Positions 26,473-35,421 of a DNA stretch of 64,000 nucleotides are shown here, piece after piece. The notes under the pieces are model-generated. The model saw only the letters and a list, made by a program, of their open reading frames with translations. It had not been told where the DNA came from and did not search any database. The position numbers and the translations under genes were made by a program. Each line of letters opens with the position of its first letter. Position 1 is the first letter of the stretch. The stretch spans positions 142,909-206,908 of the forward strand of contig NZ_JAFMTB010000004.1 of the NCBI RefSeq assembly GCF_017916475.1. The letters are read 5' to 3'. The DNA is from Patulibacter sp. SYSU D01012 (GTDB taxonomy: Bacteria; Actinomycetota; Thermoleophilia; Solirubrobacterales; Solirubrobacteraceae).

Positions 26473-27891
26473 ATGACCGCCGTCGCCCCCGTCTCGCACT
26501 GGTTCGCCCACCTCGACCCCGCCGGGATGCCCGCGCCGCGGCCCCGCCTGGACGGCGACGCGCGCGTCGACGTCTGCATCGTCGGCGGCGGCTACACCGG
26601 CCTGTGGACCGCCTACGAGCTGCGCCGCAGCCACCCCGACCTGGACGTGCTCGTCGTCGAGCGCGAGGTCTGCGGGTTCGGCGCGTCCGGCCGCAACGGC
26701 GGCTGGGTGCAGGGCGAGCTGGCCGGATCGACCGAGAGCTGGGAGCGCCGCGGCGGCCCCGGCGCCGCCGTCCGCATGCACCACGCGATCCGCGACACGC
26801 TCGGCGAGATCGAGGACGCCGTGCAGCGCGAGGGCATCGCGTGCGACTGGCACCGCGGCGGGACGCTGACCGTGGCCCAGACGCCGCTCGAGCTGGGGCG
26901 GCTGCGCGCCGCCGCCGACGCCGCGCGGGCCGCCGGCACCTGGGAGGACGGCGAGGACGCCTTTCTGGACGCGGCCGAGCTGCGCGAGCGCGTGGCGATC
27001 CGCGGCGGCCAGGGCGCGTGGGCCAACCCGCACTGCGCCCGCGTCCAGCCTGCGGCGCTCGCCCGCGGCCTGGCGGACGCCGTCGCGCGGGCCGGTGCGC
27101 GGATCGTCGAGGACACCCCCGTCACCGCGATCGAGCCCGCCCGCGGCACCGTCCCGGCGAAGGCGCACACCCCGCACGGCACCGTCACCGCCCGCTGGGT
27201 CGTGCGCGCGACCGAGGGCTACACCGCCGGCCTGCCGGGCGAGCGCCGCACCGTCGCCCCGATCACGAGCTCGATGATCGTGACCGAGCCGCTCTCCGCC
27301 GACCGGTGGGCCGCGATCGGCTGGGACGGCGCCGAGACGATCCTGGACGGCGGCCACCAGTACCACTACCTGCAGCGCACCGCCGACGGGCGGATCGCGA
27401 TCGGCGGCCGCGGCGTGCCGTACGGCTACGGGTCGGACACGCGCCGCGAGGGTCCGCTGCCGGCGTCGACCCAGCGCACCCTGCGCGGCAGCCTCGTGCG
27501 GCTGTTCGGCGACGACATGCAGGACGTGCGGATCGACGGCGCCTGGCACGGCGTGCTGGGGGTCCCCCGCGACTGGACGCCGTTCGTCGGCGCGGACGAG
27601 GAGACCGGCCTGGCGTTCGCGGGCGGCTACGTCGGCGAGGGCGTCGCCGCGGCCAACCTGGCCGGCCGCACGCTGCGCGACCTGCTCGTCGGCCGCCGCC
27701 GGTCGGAGCTGGCGACGCTCCCGTGGGTGCTGCCGGCCGGCACGACGCCGCCGCGCTGGGAGCCCGAGCCCCTGCGCTGGACCGGCATCCGCAGCGTCTA
27801 CGCGCTGCTGGGGCTGGCCGACGAGATCGAGCACCGGACGGGGAAGCCGTCGCGGGTGGCCGCGGTGGCCAACCGCATCGCGGGACGCTGA
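26473..27891 (+). CDS. FAD-dependent amine oxidase, gamma-glutamylputrescine oxidase-like
   Basis: A 472-residue DAO/GlpO-fold flavoenzyme. The dinucleotide motif VDVCIVGGGYTGLWTAYELR starts near residue 35, GFGASGRNGGWVQGEL follows, and the C-terminus has VGADEETGLAFAGGYVGEGVAAANLAGR, typical of PuuB and related amine oxidases. It would oxidise a (gamma-glutamylated) polyamine or sarcosine-like amine to an aldehyde. The class-III aminotransferase upstream and the amino-aldehyde dehydrogenase at 7600 supply the flanking steps. ATG 26473 follows GTGGAGC. Confidence 0.82.
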   Translation: MTAVAPVSHWFAHLDPAGMPAPRPRLDGDARVDVCIVGGGYTGLWTAYELRRSHPDLDVLVVEREVCGFGASGRNGGWVQGELAGSTESWERRGGPGAAVRMHHAIRDTLGEIEDAVQREGIACDWHRGGTLTVAQTPLELGRLRAAADAARAAGTWEDGEDAFLDAAELRERVAIRGGQGAWANPHCARVQPAALARGLADAVARAGARIVEDTPVTAIEPARGTVPAKAHTPHGTVTARWVVRATEGYTAGLPGERRTVAPITSSMIVTEPLSADRWAAIGWDGAETILDGGHQYHYLQRTADGRIAIGGRGVPYGYGSDTRREGPLPASTQRTLRGSLVRLFGDDMQDVRIDGAWHGVLGVPRDWTPFVGADEETGLAFAGGYVGEGVAAANLAGRTLRDLLVGRRRSELATLPWVLPAGTTPPRWEPEPLRWTGIRSVYALLGLADEIEHRTGKPSRVAAVANRIAGR

Positions 27892-28028
27892 GGCGGACGC
27901 GCAGCGTCGTCCAGCGCGGGGCCGCGGGCACGCGCTGGCCGGCGGGCCGCCGGGCGTCGGACGGAACGACGACGGCGAGGAGGATCGCGTGGGACGCCGT
28001 CGCCGTCGGCATCCCACCGCGGCGGCGC

Positions 28029-28034
28029 TAGGGT
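28029..28034 (+). promoter_or_regulatory. -10 hexamer TAGGGT of the MBL hydrolase gene
   Basis: TAGGGT ends six bases before ATG 28041; transcription would begin at the start codon. No ribosome site is present. Confidence 0.55.
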
Positions 28035-28040
28035 CCGGGC

Positions 28041-28712
28041 ATGCGCGAGGTCGCCGAGGCCGTCTTCCACCTGCCCCTCTCGCCGCGGTCGAGCGTCAAC
28101 GCCTACCTCGTCGGCGACGTGCTCGTCGACGCCGGCTACGGCTGGCAGGCGCGGCGCGTTCTGCGCGACGTCCGCGGCCGGATCGTCGCCCGCCACGTCC
28201 TGACGCACGCCCACGTCGACCACGCGGGCGGCACGCGGAAGGTGCTCGACGCGCTCGGCGTGCCGGTCGCTGCCGGCGAGAAGGACCTTCCCGCCATGCA
28301 CTCGGGGCGGGTCGAGATGGAGGTGCCCGCCGCACTGCGCAAGGCGGGCGAGCGGTACGCCAGCTTCGAGCCCGTGCCCGAGGCGACCGCCCTGCACGAG
28401 GGCGACGAGGTCGGCCCCGGCTTCGTCGTGCTCGACACGCCCGGGCACAGCGCGGGCCACATCAGCCTGTGGCGCGCGTCCGACCGCACCTTGATCTGCG
28501 GCGACGTCGTCAACTCGATGAGCCTGGTGACCACGCGGCCGGGGTTGCAGGAGCCGCCGAAGATGTTCACGCCCGACCCGCCGCGCAACCGCGCGTCGAT
28601 CCGCCGGCTGGCCGCCCTGTCGCCGCGCCTGGTCCTCGTCGGCCACGGCCCGCCGGTGCTGAACGCGGCGGACCCACTGCACGTCTTCGCCGCCGCGCTG
28701 CCGGACGACTGA
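28041..28712 (+). CDS. Metallo-beta-lactamase-fold hydrolase
   Basis: A 223-residue MBL-fold protein. The metal motif HAHVDHAGG is at residues of about 55-63, a third His in GHSAGHIS, an Asp in CGDVVN and the last His in VGHGPP. This is the full metal set of the glyoxalase-II-like group. Substrate unknown. The gene appears to be leaderless and stands alone, convergent with nucS. Confidence 0.85.
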   Translation: MREVAEAVFHLPLSPRSSVNAYLVGDVLVDAGYGWQARRVLRDVRGRIVARHVLTHAHVDHAGGTRKVLDALGVPVAAGEKDLPAMHSGRVEMEVPAALRKAGERYASFEPVPEATALHEGDEVGPGFVVLDTPGHSAGHISLWRASDRTLICGDVVNSMSLVTTRPGLQEPPKMFTPDPPRNRASIRRLAALSPRLVLVGHGPPVLNAADPLHVFAAALPDD

Positions 28713-28789
28713 GCCGCGGGTCCGGACCGGCGAAGGACGCGGTCACCGACCGGCCAGCGCGCCGAGGACCCGCGCGACGCCTGCGCCGC

Positions 28790-29614
28790 CTACAGGTCGA
28801 AGAGCTTCAGCGCGGGCTCGCGGTCGCCGCGCAGCACGTCCAGGTCGACCTCGACCCAGCCCAGCCCGCGCGACTCCGCCAGCACGCGCGCCTGCGGCTT
28901 GATCGACTGCGCCGCCAGCACGCCGCGGACCTCGGCGAACCCCGGCTCCTCCCGCATCCGCTCCAAGTAGCGCGTCAGCTGCTCGACGGCGTCGATCGTG
29001 CCGACGCGCTTGATCTCGACCGCCACCCAGCCGTCGGCGTCGTCGCGGCACATCAGGTCGACGGGGCCGATGTCGGTCGGCCACTCCCGGCGCACCAGGC
29101 GGAAGCCCTCGCCGCAGTGGTGCGGCGCGTCGGCCAGCAGCTCCTGCAGCTCGCGCTCGACGCCGGACTTCTCCAGCGCGGCGGCCTCGCCCATGTCGTG
29201 GAAGGTGTCGGAGACGACCTCCGAGATCGCGATGTCGAGCCGGTCCTCGGTCGTGCCGGCGCGCTTGCGGACGACGATGTGCGTGAGCGGCTCCAGGCCC
29301 GGGTCGGCGCCGTCGGCGGCCGCGGCCGCGCGGTCGGCCGCGGCGGGCGCCGGGATCTCGCCGTCGGCCACCTCGCGGCCGGCCACCGACCCCGAGTAGC
29401 CCGTCGGCGACTCCTCGGGCACGGGCACGCCGCCGCGCTGCAGCTCGATGACCGTCGGCGGGGTCATCCAGTTCTGCGGCTTGAAGCCCCCGGTGTCCGC
29501 GTGGACCATCACGGATCCGTCGGACTTGATCATCAGCAGGCGCAGGGCCTCGGGGAGCAGGGCCTCGAGGCGTCCGGAGTAGCGGACCTCGCAACGGGCG
29601 ACGATCAGGCGCAT
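28790..29614 (-). CDS. nucS: Mismatch-specific endonuclease NucS (EndoMS)
   Basis: A 274-residue protein with the NucS N-terminal DNA-binding domain (MRLIVARCEVRYSGRL, MVHADTGGFKPQNWM) and a C-terminal RecB-like nuclease core with the catalytic set in GPVDLMCRDDADGWVAVEIKR and a following QLTRY motif. In actinobacteria lacking MutS/MutL, NucS cuts both strands at mismatches, cooperating with the sliding clamp. It is about 50 residues longer than mycobacterial NucS, owing to an Ala/Gly/Asp-rich insert at about residues 68-105 between the domains. Confidence 0.92.
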   Translation of the reverse strand: MRLIVARCEVRYSGRLEALLPEALRLLMIKSDGSVMVHADTGGFKPQNWMTPPTVIELQRGGVPVPEESPTGYSGSVAGREVADGEIPAPAAADRAAAAADGADPGLEPLTHIVVRKRAGTTEDRLDIAISEVVSDTFHDMGEAAALEKSGVERELQELLADAPHHCGEGFRLVRREWPTDIGPVDLMCRDDADGWVAVEIKRVGTIDAVEQLTRYLERMREEPGFAEVRGVLAAQSIKPQARVLAESRGLGWVEVDLDVLRGDREPALKLFDL

Positions 29615-29677
29615 GGACCCGAGCAGGCTACGCCGGGCACCGGACGGTCGCGGCGCCCCGCGGGACGGGACGCCGGC

Positions 29678-30940
29678 TCAGCTCGCCGCCGTCTGCAGCT
29701 CGCGCGGCAGCCGCTCGCGCAGGTGGTCGCGCAGCTCGAGCACCTCGCGGTCCTTCGGCGCCAGGTCGAGCGCCCGGTCGCACGCCTCGAGCGCGTCGGT
29801 GGTGCGGTCCGTCCGGGCGAGCGCGTGGGCGTAGCGGGCCCACGCGCGGGCGCGGACGTGGACGCTCTCCCCCTCGTCGGCCAGCTCGGCGGCCCGCTGG
29901 GCGGCGTCGACCTGGCGGCCCAGGTCGCCGGCCAGGTGCGCCGCCAGCGCCAGGTCGAGGAGCGTGTCGACGGCGGGGTCGAGCTGCACGGAGCGGTCGA
30001 GCGCGTCCAGGGCGCCCTCGCGGTCGTTCACGCGCAGGCGCAGCCGGCCCAGGCGCGCCCACGCCGCTGCGTCGGCCGGGGCCAGCCGCACGACGCGCGC
30101 CGCCGACTCCTCGGCCTGCAGCGTCGCGCCCTGCGCCTCGTAGATGCGGGCAGCGAAGCGGTGCGGCGCCGGCCGCTCGCCCTCGGCGCGCAGCCAGTCG
30201 CGCACCGCGCGGCCGGCGGCGGGCAGGTCGTCCGCCTGCAGGAACGCCACGGTCAGCAGGCGCAGCACGGTCGTGTTCGCCGGGTCCGCGTCGCGCGCGT
30301 AGATCAGGCGCTTGGCGGCGACGGCGAACTCGCCCTCGGCCATCGCGTGCTGCGCGGCGGTGACGAAGCGCTGCACCCGCTCGGCGCCCGGGTCGGGCTT
30401 CGAGAAGTCGACGAACTGCAGCGTGCCGGCGGGGACCGTGCGGATGCCCAGGTGGAACTGCACGCGCGCGAACTGCTGGACGTCGTCGCCCTCGCCGGTG
30501 AAGTAGACGCCGGTGACGCTGCCGACGCCCCACTCCGGGTACGACACGCAGCGCGCGTAGCGGTGCACGACGGAGTGGTCCGGCATGCGGCTGCCGAACG
30601 GGTCGTGCGTGGCCCGGTCGCGCGCCGCCTGCTCCGCCTCGTACGCCCGCCGGCCGGCCTCCTCGCGCGCGGCCCGGGCCGCCGCCGCGTTGACCTTGAC
30701 GGCGTTGGCCGTGACCTCGCCGCCCCGCGAGTCCTCGGCGAGCTTGCCCAGGCGGTCGGCGGCCTCGTTGATCGCCTTCAGGTGCCGCTCGTGCTCGAAC
30801 TGCTTGCCGGGGGGCGCCAGGTCCGGGTGCCACCGCTTCGCGAGGGACCGGCGCGCCATCTGCACGTCGCGCTTCCCGAACGGCGGCTGGAGCTCGAGCA
30901 GTCCGAGCGCATGCTCGATGTCGAAGACGGAACCGGCCAT
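29678..30940 (-). CDS. J-domain protein with TPR repeats
   Basis: A 420-residue protein. Residues of about 10-70 form a DnaJ-like domain with the HPD tripeptide (LAKRWHPDLAPP) that stimulates DnaK ATPase. A mixed middle section (about 130-190) is unassigned, and from about 200 a series of tetratricopeptide units runs to the end (for example ADAAAWARLGRLRLRVNDREGALDALDRSVQLDP). It lacks the Gly/Phe and zinc modules of DnaJ, so it is a specialised co-chaperone or scaffold. It reads towards nucS, 63 bases away. Partner unknown. Confidence 0.75.
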   Translation of the reverse strand: MAGSVFDIEHALGLLELQPPFGKRDVQMARRSLAKRWHPDLAPPGKQFEHERHLKAINEAADRLGKLAEDSRGGEVTANAVKVNAAAARAAREEAGRRAYEAEQAARDRATHDPFGSRMPDHSVVHRYARCVSYPEWGVGSVTGVYFTGEGDDVQQFARVQFHLGIRTVPAGTLQFVDFSKPDPGAERVQRFVTAAQHAMAEGEFAVAAKRLIYARDADPANTTVLRLLTVAFLQADDLPAAGRAVRDWLRAEGERPAPHRFAARIYEAQGATLQAEESAARVVRLAPADAAAWARLGRLRLRVNDREGALDALDRSVQLDPAVDTLLDLALAAHLAGDLGRQVDAAQRAAELADEGESVHVRARAWARYAHALARTDRTTDALEACDRALDLAPKDREVLELRDHLRERLPRELQTAAS

Positions 30941-30947
30941 TCGATCA

Positions 30948-30953
30948 AGCGTA
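30948..30953 (-). promoter_or_regulatory. -10 hexamer TACGCT of the J-domain gene
   Basis: TACGCT on the minus strand ends seven bases before ATG 30940, consistent with a leaderless message. Confidence 0.5.
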
Positions 30954-31118
30954 CCGCGCGCCCCCGGGCCCCCTGCCCGGTTCGGGGTCCCCCGTCAGGG
31001 TGCCCCTCGTGCTGCTCCCGGCGACCGGGCGGCCGGCGCCGGCGTGCGCACGCCCGTCCCGCGCGCGCCTCCGGGGCCCAGACCGGCGCGGGCCGCGAGG
31101 CCGCGCCGCACCCGGGGC

Positions 31119-32795
31119 TCAGATGCCCGGATCGACGACCGCGACCGGGTGCGTCGTGGGGCCGGAGACGACCGTCCCGGTCCCGAGCTGCCCGGCGTCC
31201 CCGGCGCCCCAGCACACGGCCGCACCTGCCGGGCGCAGCGCGCAGCTGAACGCGCTGCCGCCGCCCCCGCCGCCCACGACCTGCAGGGCGTCGCCGATCC
31301 CGACCACCGCGACCGGCGACGTCCGCTGCGTCGTCGTGCCGTCGCCCAGGGCGCCGTCGCTGTTGGAGCCCCAGCACGCCACGGCGCCGGTGGCCCGCAC
31401 CGCGCACGAGTGGTAGGTGCCCACCGCGACCGAGGCCGCGTTCGTCAGGCCGGTGACCGGGACAGGCGTCAGGCGGTCGGCCGTCGTGCCGTCGCCGACC
31501 CGCCCCAGCGTCCCGGACCCCCAGCAGACCGCCTGGCCCGAGGCCCGCACGGCGCACGCGTGCGCGTAGTCGGCGGCCACGCCGGTCGCGTCCGTCAGGC
31601 CCTGCACCGCCACCGGGGTGGGGCGGTTCGTCGTCGTCCCGTCGCCGAGCGTCCCGGCGTTGCCGCCCCAGCAGACGACCTGGCCGCCGGCGCGCAGCGC
31701 GCACGTGTGCACGCCGCCGGCCGAGATCGCCACGGCGTCGGTCAGCCCCTGCACCGCGACGGGCGTCGTCCGGTCCGTCGTCGTCCCGTCGCCGAGCTGC
31801 CCGGAGCCGTTGCCGCCCCAGCAGCGCACCTGGCCCGACGCCAGCAGCGCGCAGCTCTGGGTGCCGCCCGCGCTGACGGCGGTCGCCCCGGTCAGGCCCA
31901 CCACCGGTCGCGGGGTCGAGGCGTTGGCGGTCGTGCCGTCGCCCACCTCGCCCGTCGGGTTGTACCCCCAGCAGAGGACCTGGCTGGTCGCGCGCAGCGC
32001 GCACGTGTGCCCCGAGCCGCTGTCGACGGCGACGGCGTCGGTCAGGCCCGCCACCGCCACGGGCGACGCACGGTTGACGTTCCCGCCGTCACCGATCTCG
32101 CCCGTGGCCCCGTACCCCCAGCAGGCGACCCGTCGCGACGCCCGCAGGCCGCAGGTCGTGGCGCGCCCGGCGTTCAGGGCGACGAAGTCGACGGGCGCCG
32201 GGCCGGACGGCCCCGGAGCGGCGGGCGGGACCGCCGGCGGGGCCGGCGTGCCAGGGGCGGGCGTCGGCGCGCCGGGCCCGGGCGCCGCGGCGGGCACCCG
32301 CACCGTCAGGACCTTCGACGTCGCGAGCACGCGGCGCCCGGCCCGCAGCCGCACGCGGAAGCGCGTCGTCGTACCGGGGGCGCCCGCCGCGGTGCGCAGG
32401 ACGAAGCGGGCGCGCCGGACGCGGGCGGTGGCCGCCGTCCGGGACGCACGCCCCGTGCCGACCTGGAGCGCGGCGCGCCAGCGGGATCGCGGGCCGGCGG
32501 TCCGCGGCGCCCGGCCGCGCACGCTCCCGGACACGACCACGCGCCCCGAGCGCAGCATCGCGCTCGCGCGCACGCGCAGCGGCGTCGCCGCCCGCGGCCC
32601 GGCGGGCGCGGACGCCGGGGATCCGGCGGGCGCCGGTGCGACCGCCGTCGACCCGGCCGGCGCCGCGAGCGCGAGCGCGGCGCACGCGAGGAGCCCGCCG
32701 GCGACCGTGCCGGGTCGCGCGCGGGCCGGTGGGCGCGATGCGACCCGAGCGGCCGGCGCAACGCGGGAACGGTGACGGCTCGACGGGGCGCGCAT
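31119..32795 (-). CDS. Secreted RCC1-repeat (beta-propeller) protein
   Basis: A 558-residue exported protein. A long basic and hydrophobic N-terminus (to about residue 50) contains a signal peptide. A beta-rich Ig-like domain follows (about 75-165), then a Pro/Ala linker, then about seven RCC1 repeats of about 50 residues, each with CALRASGQVxCWGxNxxGQLGDGTT and a cysteine pair. Such repeats fold as a seven-bladed propeller. The cysteine pairs suggest disulfides outside the cell. Function unknown. ATG 32795 is preceded by TACGCT. Confidence 0.8.
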   Translation of the reverse strand: MRAPSSRHRSRVAPAARVASRPPARARPGTVAGGLLACAALALAAPAGSTAVAPAPAGSPASAPAGPRAATPLRVRASAMLRSGRVVVSGSVRGRAPRTAGPRSRWRAALQVGTGRASRTAATARVRRARFVLRTAAGAPGTTTRFRVRLRAGRRVLATSKVLTVRVPAAAPGPGAPTPAPGTPAPPAVPPAAPGPSGPAPVDFVALNAGRATTCGLRASRRVACWGYGATGEIGDGGNVNRASPVAVAGLTDAVAVDSGSGHTCALRATSQVLCWGYNPTGEVGDGTTANASTPRPVVGLTGATAVSAGGTQSCALLASGQVRCWGGNGSGQLGDGTTTDRTTPVAVQGLTDAVAISAGGVHTCALRAGGQVVCWGGNAGTLGDGTTTNRPTPVAVQGLTDATGVAADYAHACAVRASGQAVCWGSGTLGRVGDGTTADRLTPVPVTGLTNAASVAVGTYHSCAVRATGAVACWGSNSDGALGDGTTTQRTSPVAVVGIGDALQVVGGGGGGSAFSCALRPAGAAVCWGAGDAGQLGTGTVVSGPTTHPVAVVDPGI

Positions 32796-32802
32796 GCGCG
32801 CG

Positions 32803-32808
32803 AGCGTA
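32803..32808 (-). promoter_or_regulatory. -10 hexamer TACGCT of the RCC1-repeat gene
   Basis: TACGCT on the minus strand ends seven bases before ATG 32795. An A/T-richer stretch lies about 45-80 bases further upstream (32847-32883), unusual for this window. Confidence 0.5.
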
Positions 32809-33001
32809 CAGCGCACTCACCCCTCGCGCACAGGCGATCGCGCACGCCAGATAAACCCGAAAAGCCGATCTGCTTTCATGTGTTCCGGCGCGCTCTCTCC
32901 CTGCGCCGGTCCGGCCTTCGGTTGTCCCCCGAGGTCGGCGGGGCCGCACGCCCCGTGATGCACCCCTCGCGCGCCCGGCCCCGCCGGGCGCGCGGCGTTC
33001 G

Positions 33002-33181
33002 GCCCCGCCGCGATCAGCCCGCCGGGCCGCCCCGCTCGACGGCCGCCACGACGTCGGCCGTCTGCAGGCGCAGATCGCCGCCGAGCTGCCGCTGCAGGAC
33101 GCCGCCGCGGCCCTGCGCCTGGCCGAGGGCGGCGGCCTGACGGGGAAGATCCTGCTGCGCCCGGAGGACGCGGCGGCGTAG
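33002..33181 (+). pseudogene. Remnant of a zinc-type/quinone oxidoreductase C-terminus
   Basis: In the frame ending at the TAG 33179-33181 the translation reads ...IAAELPLQDAAAALRLAE, then GGGLTGKILLRP. This is the characteristic end of medium-chain dehydrogenases and quinone oxidoreductases (PLxxAAxAHRLxExGGLTGKVVLxP). No start codon with a plausible N-terminal part is present, and the neighbouring sequence is unrelated. It looks like the surviving tail of a deleted gene. Confidence 0.45.
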
Positions 33182-33189
33182 CCGCCCGC

Positions 33190-33510
33190 TCAGTGGGCGC
33201 CCGAGACCGCCAGCCCGACGATCCCCGCGGCGATCAGGGCGATGCTGCCCAGACGCGCCGCGGTGGCGGCCTCGCCGAGCAGGACGATGCCCAGGATGGC
33301 GGTGCCGACGGCGCCGATGCCGGTCCACACGGCGTAGCCGGTCCCCACGGGCAGGTCCTTCAGCGCGCGAGCCAGGAGCACGAAGCTCGCGGCGGCCGCG
33401 AGCACGAACAGCAGCGACTCGGGCACGCGCGAGAAGCCCTCGGAGCGCTTGAGCGCGAGCGCCCAGACGACCTCGAGCGCACCGGCGGTGACGAGCAGGA
33501 TCCAGGCCAT
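33190..33510 (-). CDS. gdx: Small multidrug resistance protein, guanidinium exporter Gdx (SugE)
   Basis: A 106-residue, four-helix SMR protein. The N-terminus MAWILLVTAGALEVVWALALK carries the essential membrane Glu, and LKDLPVGTGYAVWTGIGAVGTAI is the SugE/Gdx signature rather than the EmrE/QacE one. Gdx proteins export guanidinium by proton antiport as dual-topology dimers. A guanidine-III riboswitch just upstream (33528-33568) supports this substrate directly. The start ATG 33510 follows GAAGGAGGG. Confidence 0.93.
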   Translation of the reverse strand: MAWILLVTAGALEVVWALALKRSEGFSRVPESLLFVLAAAASFVLLARALKDLPVGTGYAVWTGIGAVGTAILGIVLLGEAATAARLGSIALIAAGIVGLAVSGAH

Positions 33511-33527
33511 GACGGCCCTCCTTCCGT

Positions 33528-33568
33528 GCGCCGTCGTCGTTCCGGGTACGGCGCACCCTCTCGTCCGG
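33528..33568 (-). ncRNA. Guanidine-III (ykkC-III) riboswitch
   Basis: On the minus strand the element begins CCGGACGAG, continues GTGCGCCGTACCCGG and closes with GACGGCGC. Stem P1 pairs TGCGCCGT with ACGGCGCA, and the leading CCGG can pair with CCGG in the hairpin loop to form the pseudoknot. This matches the ykkC-III consensus and layout as I know it. It lies four bases before the GAAGGAGGG ribosome site of gdx, so guanidine binding would be expected to expose translation. Confidence 0.85.
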
Positions 33569-33727
33569 GACGCCCCGCCTGCCGGGGCGCCTGCCCAGCC
33601 TAGCCGCGCCGGCGGCCAGGGGTGGGCGACCCCGGTCACGCGACGGCCTCCCGCCGCCGGGCACCTTCCCGCGCGCGGGATGAGAGCCCCGCCGGACGCA
33701 CCGCACGGCGCGCCCCCGGCAGGTCGG

Positions 33728-33733
33728 TACCGT
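33728..33733 (+). promoter_or_regulatory. -10 hexamer TACCGT of ettA
   Basis: TACCGT ends seven bases before ATG 33741, consistent with leaderless transcription of ettA. Confidence 0.5.
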
Positions 33734-33740
33734 TGGTGGT

Positions 33741-35393
33741 ATGTCCTCGCAGTACGTCTTCACGATGCACCAGCTGACCAAGGTGCATCCGCCGGACAAG
33801 ACGGTCTTCCGGGACCTCTCCCTGTCCTTCCTGCCCGGCGCCAAGATCGGCGTGCTGGGCTACAACGGCGCCGGCAAGTCGTCGCTGCTGCGGATCATGT
33901 CCGGCCAGGACAAGGACTTCGACGGCGAGGCGACGCTGGCGCCGAACGCCACGGTCGGCATCCTCGAGCAGGAGCCGAACCTGGACGAGTCCAAGTCGGT
34001 GCACGAGAACGTCATGGAGGGCCTGGCCCACCTGAAGGGCCTCGTCGACAAGTTCAACGAGCTCGCGATGAACTACTCCGACGAGACGGCCGCGGAGTTC
34101 GCGCGGCTGCAGGCGGAGATCGACGCCGCGGACGCGTGGGACCTGGACTCGAAGGTCGAGTACGCGATGGACGCGCTGCGCTGCCCGCCCGGCGACTGGC
34201 CCGTCGTCGACCTGTCCGGCGGCGAGAAGCGCCGCGTGGCGCTCGCCCGCCTGCTGCTCTCGGCCCCCGACCTGCTGCTGCTGGACGAGCCGACCAACCA
34301 CCTGGACGCCGAGTCCGTCGCGTGGCTGGAGCGGCACCTGGAGTCGTACAAGGGCACCGTCGTCGCGGTCACCCACGACCGCTACTTCCTCGACAACGTC
34401 GCGGGCTGGATCCTCGAGCTCGACCGCGGCCGGGGCATCCCGTTCGAGGGCAACTACTCCGGCTGGCTGGAGCAGAAGGCCAAGCGGATGGAGATGGAGA
34501 AGCGCACCGACGTGGCCCGCCAGCGGCGGATCAACGAGGAGCTCGACTGGGCCCGGAAGAACCCGAAGGGCCGCCAGACGAAGCAGAAGGCGCGTCTGAA
34601 CAACCTCGACGAGCTCATGAAGGAGCAGTCGGCGATGCGCCTGGACGAGACGCGCATCACGATCCCGCCCGGACCCCGCCTGGGCGACACCGTCATCGAG
34701 GCGAAGGGCCTGACGAAGGCGTTCGGCGACAAGCTGCTCTTCGAGGACCTCTCCTTCACGCTGCCCCCGGGCGGCATGGTCGGCGTCATCGGCCCGAACG
34801 GCGCCGGCAAGTCGACGCTCTTCAAGCTCCTCACCGGCCTCGAGAAGCCGGACGCGGGCGAGATCAAGCTCGGCGAGACCGTCGACCTGTCGTACGTCGA
34901 CCAGTCCCGCGACGCGCTCGATCCCAACAACAACGTGTGGGAGGAGATCTCGGAGAAGCTCGACTACGTCAAGGTCGGCGACCGCGAGATGAACTCCCGC
35001 CAGTACGTCGCCTCCTTCAACTTCAAGAAGGGCGACCAGCAGAAGAAGGTCGGCAGCCTCTCCGGCGGCGAGCGCAACCGCGTCCACCTGGCCAAGCTCC
35101 TGCGCCGCGGCGGCAACGTCCTGCTGCTGGACGAGCCGACCAACGACCTCGACACCGAGACCCTGCAGGCGCTCGAGGAGGGCCTGCTCGCCTTCCCCGG
35201 CTGCGCGGTGGTCATCTCCCACGATCGCTGGTTCCTGGATCGCATCGCCACCCACATCCTCGCCTTCGAGGGCAACTCGACCGCCACGTGGTTCGAGGGC
35301 AACCTGCAGGCGTACGAGGCGTGGCGCCGCGACGAGCTGGGTGACGAGGCCGACCGCCCGCACCGCCTGACGTACAAGAAGCTCGCCCGATAG
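33741..35393 (+). CDS. ettA: Energy-dependent translational throttle protein EttA (ABC-F ATPase)
   Basis: A 550-residue ABC-F protein with two ATPase domains: Walker A GYNGAGKSS and GPNGAGKST, signatures LSGGEKRRVALA and LSGGERNRVHLA, Walker B LLLLDEPTNHLD and VLLLDEPTNDLD. The inter-domain linker contains KNPKGRQTKQKARLN of the P-site tRNA interaction motif, and the arm insert is in the first domain. EttA binds the ribosomal E site and gates elongation according to energy state. Full length, single gene. Confidence 0.95.
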   Translation: MSSQYVFTMHQLTKVHPPDKTVFRDLSLSFLPGAKIGVLGYNGAGKSSLLRIMSGQDKDFDGEATLAPNATVGILEQEPNLDESKSVHENVMEGLAHLKGLVDKFNELAMNYSDETAAEFARLQAEIDAADAWDLDSKVEYAMDALRCPPGDWPVVDLSGGEKRRVALARLLLSAPDLLLLDEPTNHLDAESVAWLERHLESYKGTVVAVTHDRYFLDNVAGWILELDRGRGIPFEGNYSGWLEQKAKRMEMEKRTDVARQRRINEELDWARKNPKGRQTKQKARLNNLDELMKEQSAMRLDETRITIPPGPRLGDTVIEAKGLTKAFGDKLLFEDLSFTLPPGGMVGVIGPNGAGKSTLFKLLTGLEKPDAGEIKLGETVDLSYVDQSRDALDPNNNVWEEISEKLDYVKVGDREMNSRQYVASFNFKKGDQQKKVGSLSGGERNRVHLAKLLRRGGNVLLLDEPTNDLDTETLQALEEGLLAFPGCAVVISHDRWFLDRIATHILAFEGNSTATWFEGNLQAYEAWRRDELGDEADRPHRLTYKKLAR

Positions 35394-35421
35394 ACAGAAC
35401 GCCGCGACGGGCCAGGACAGC

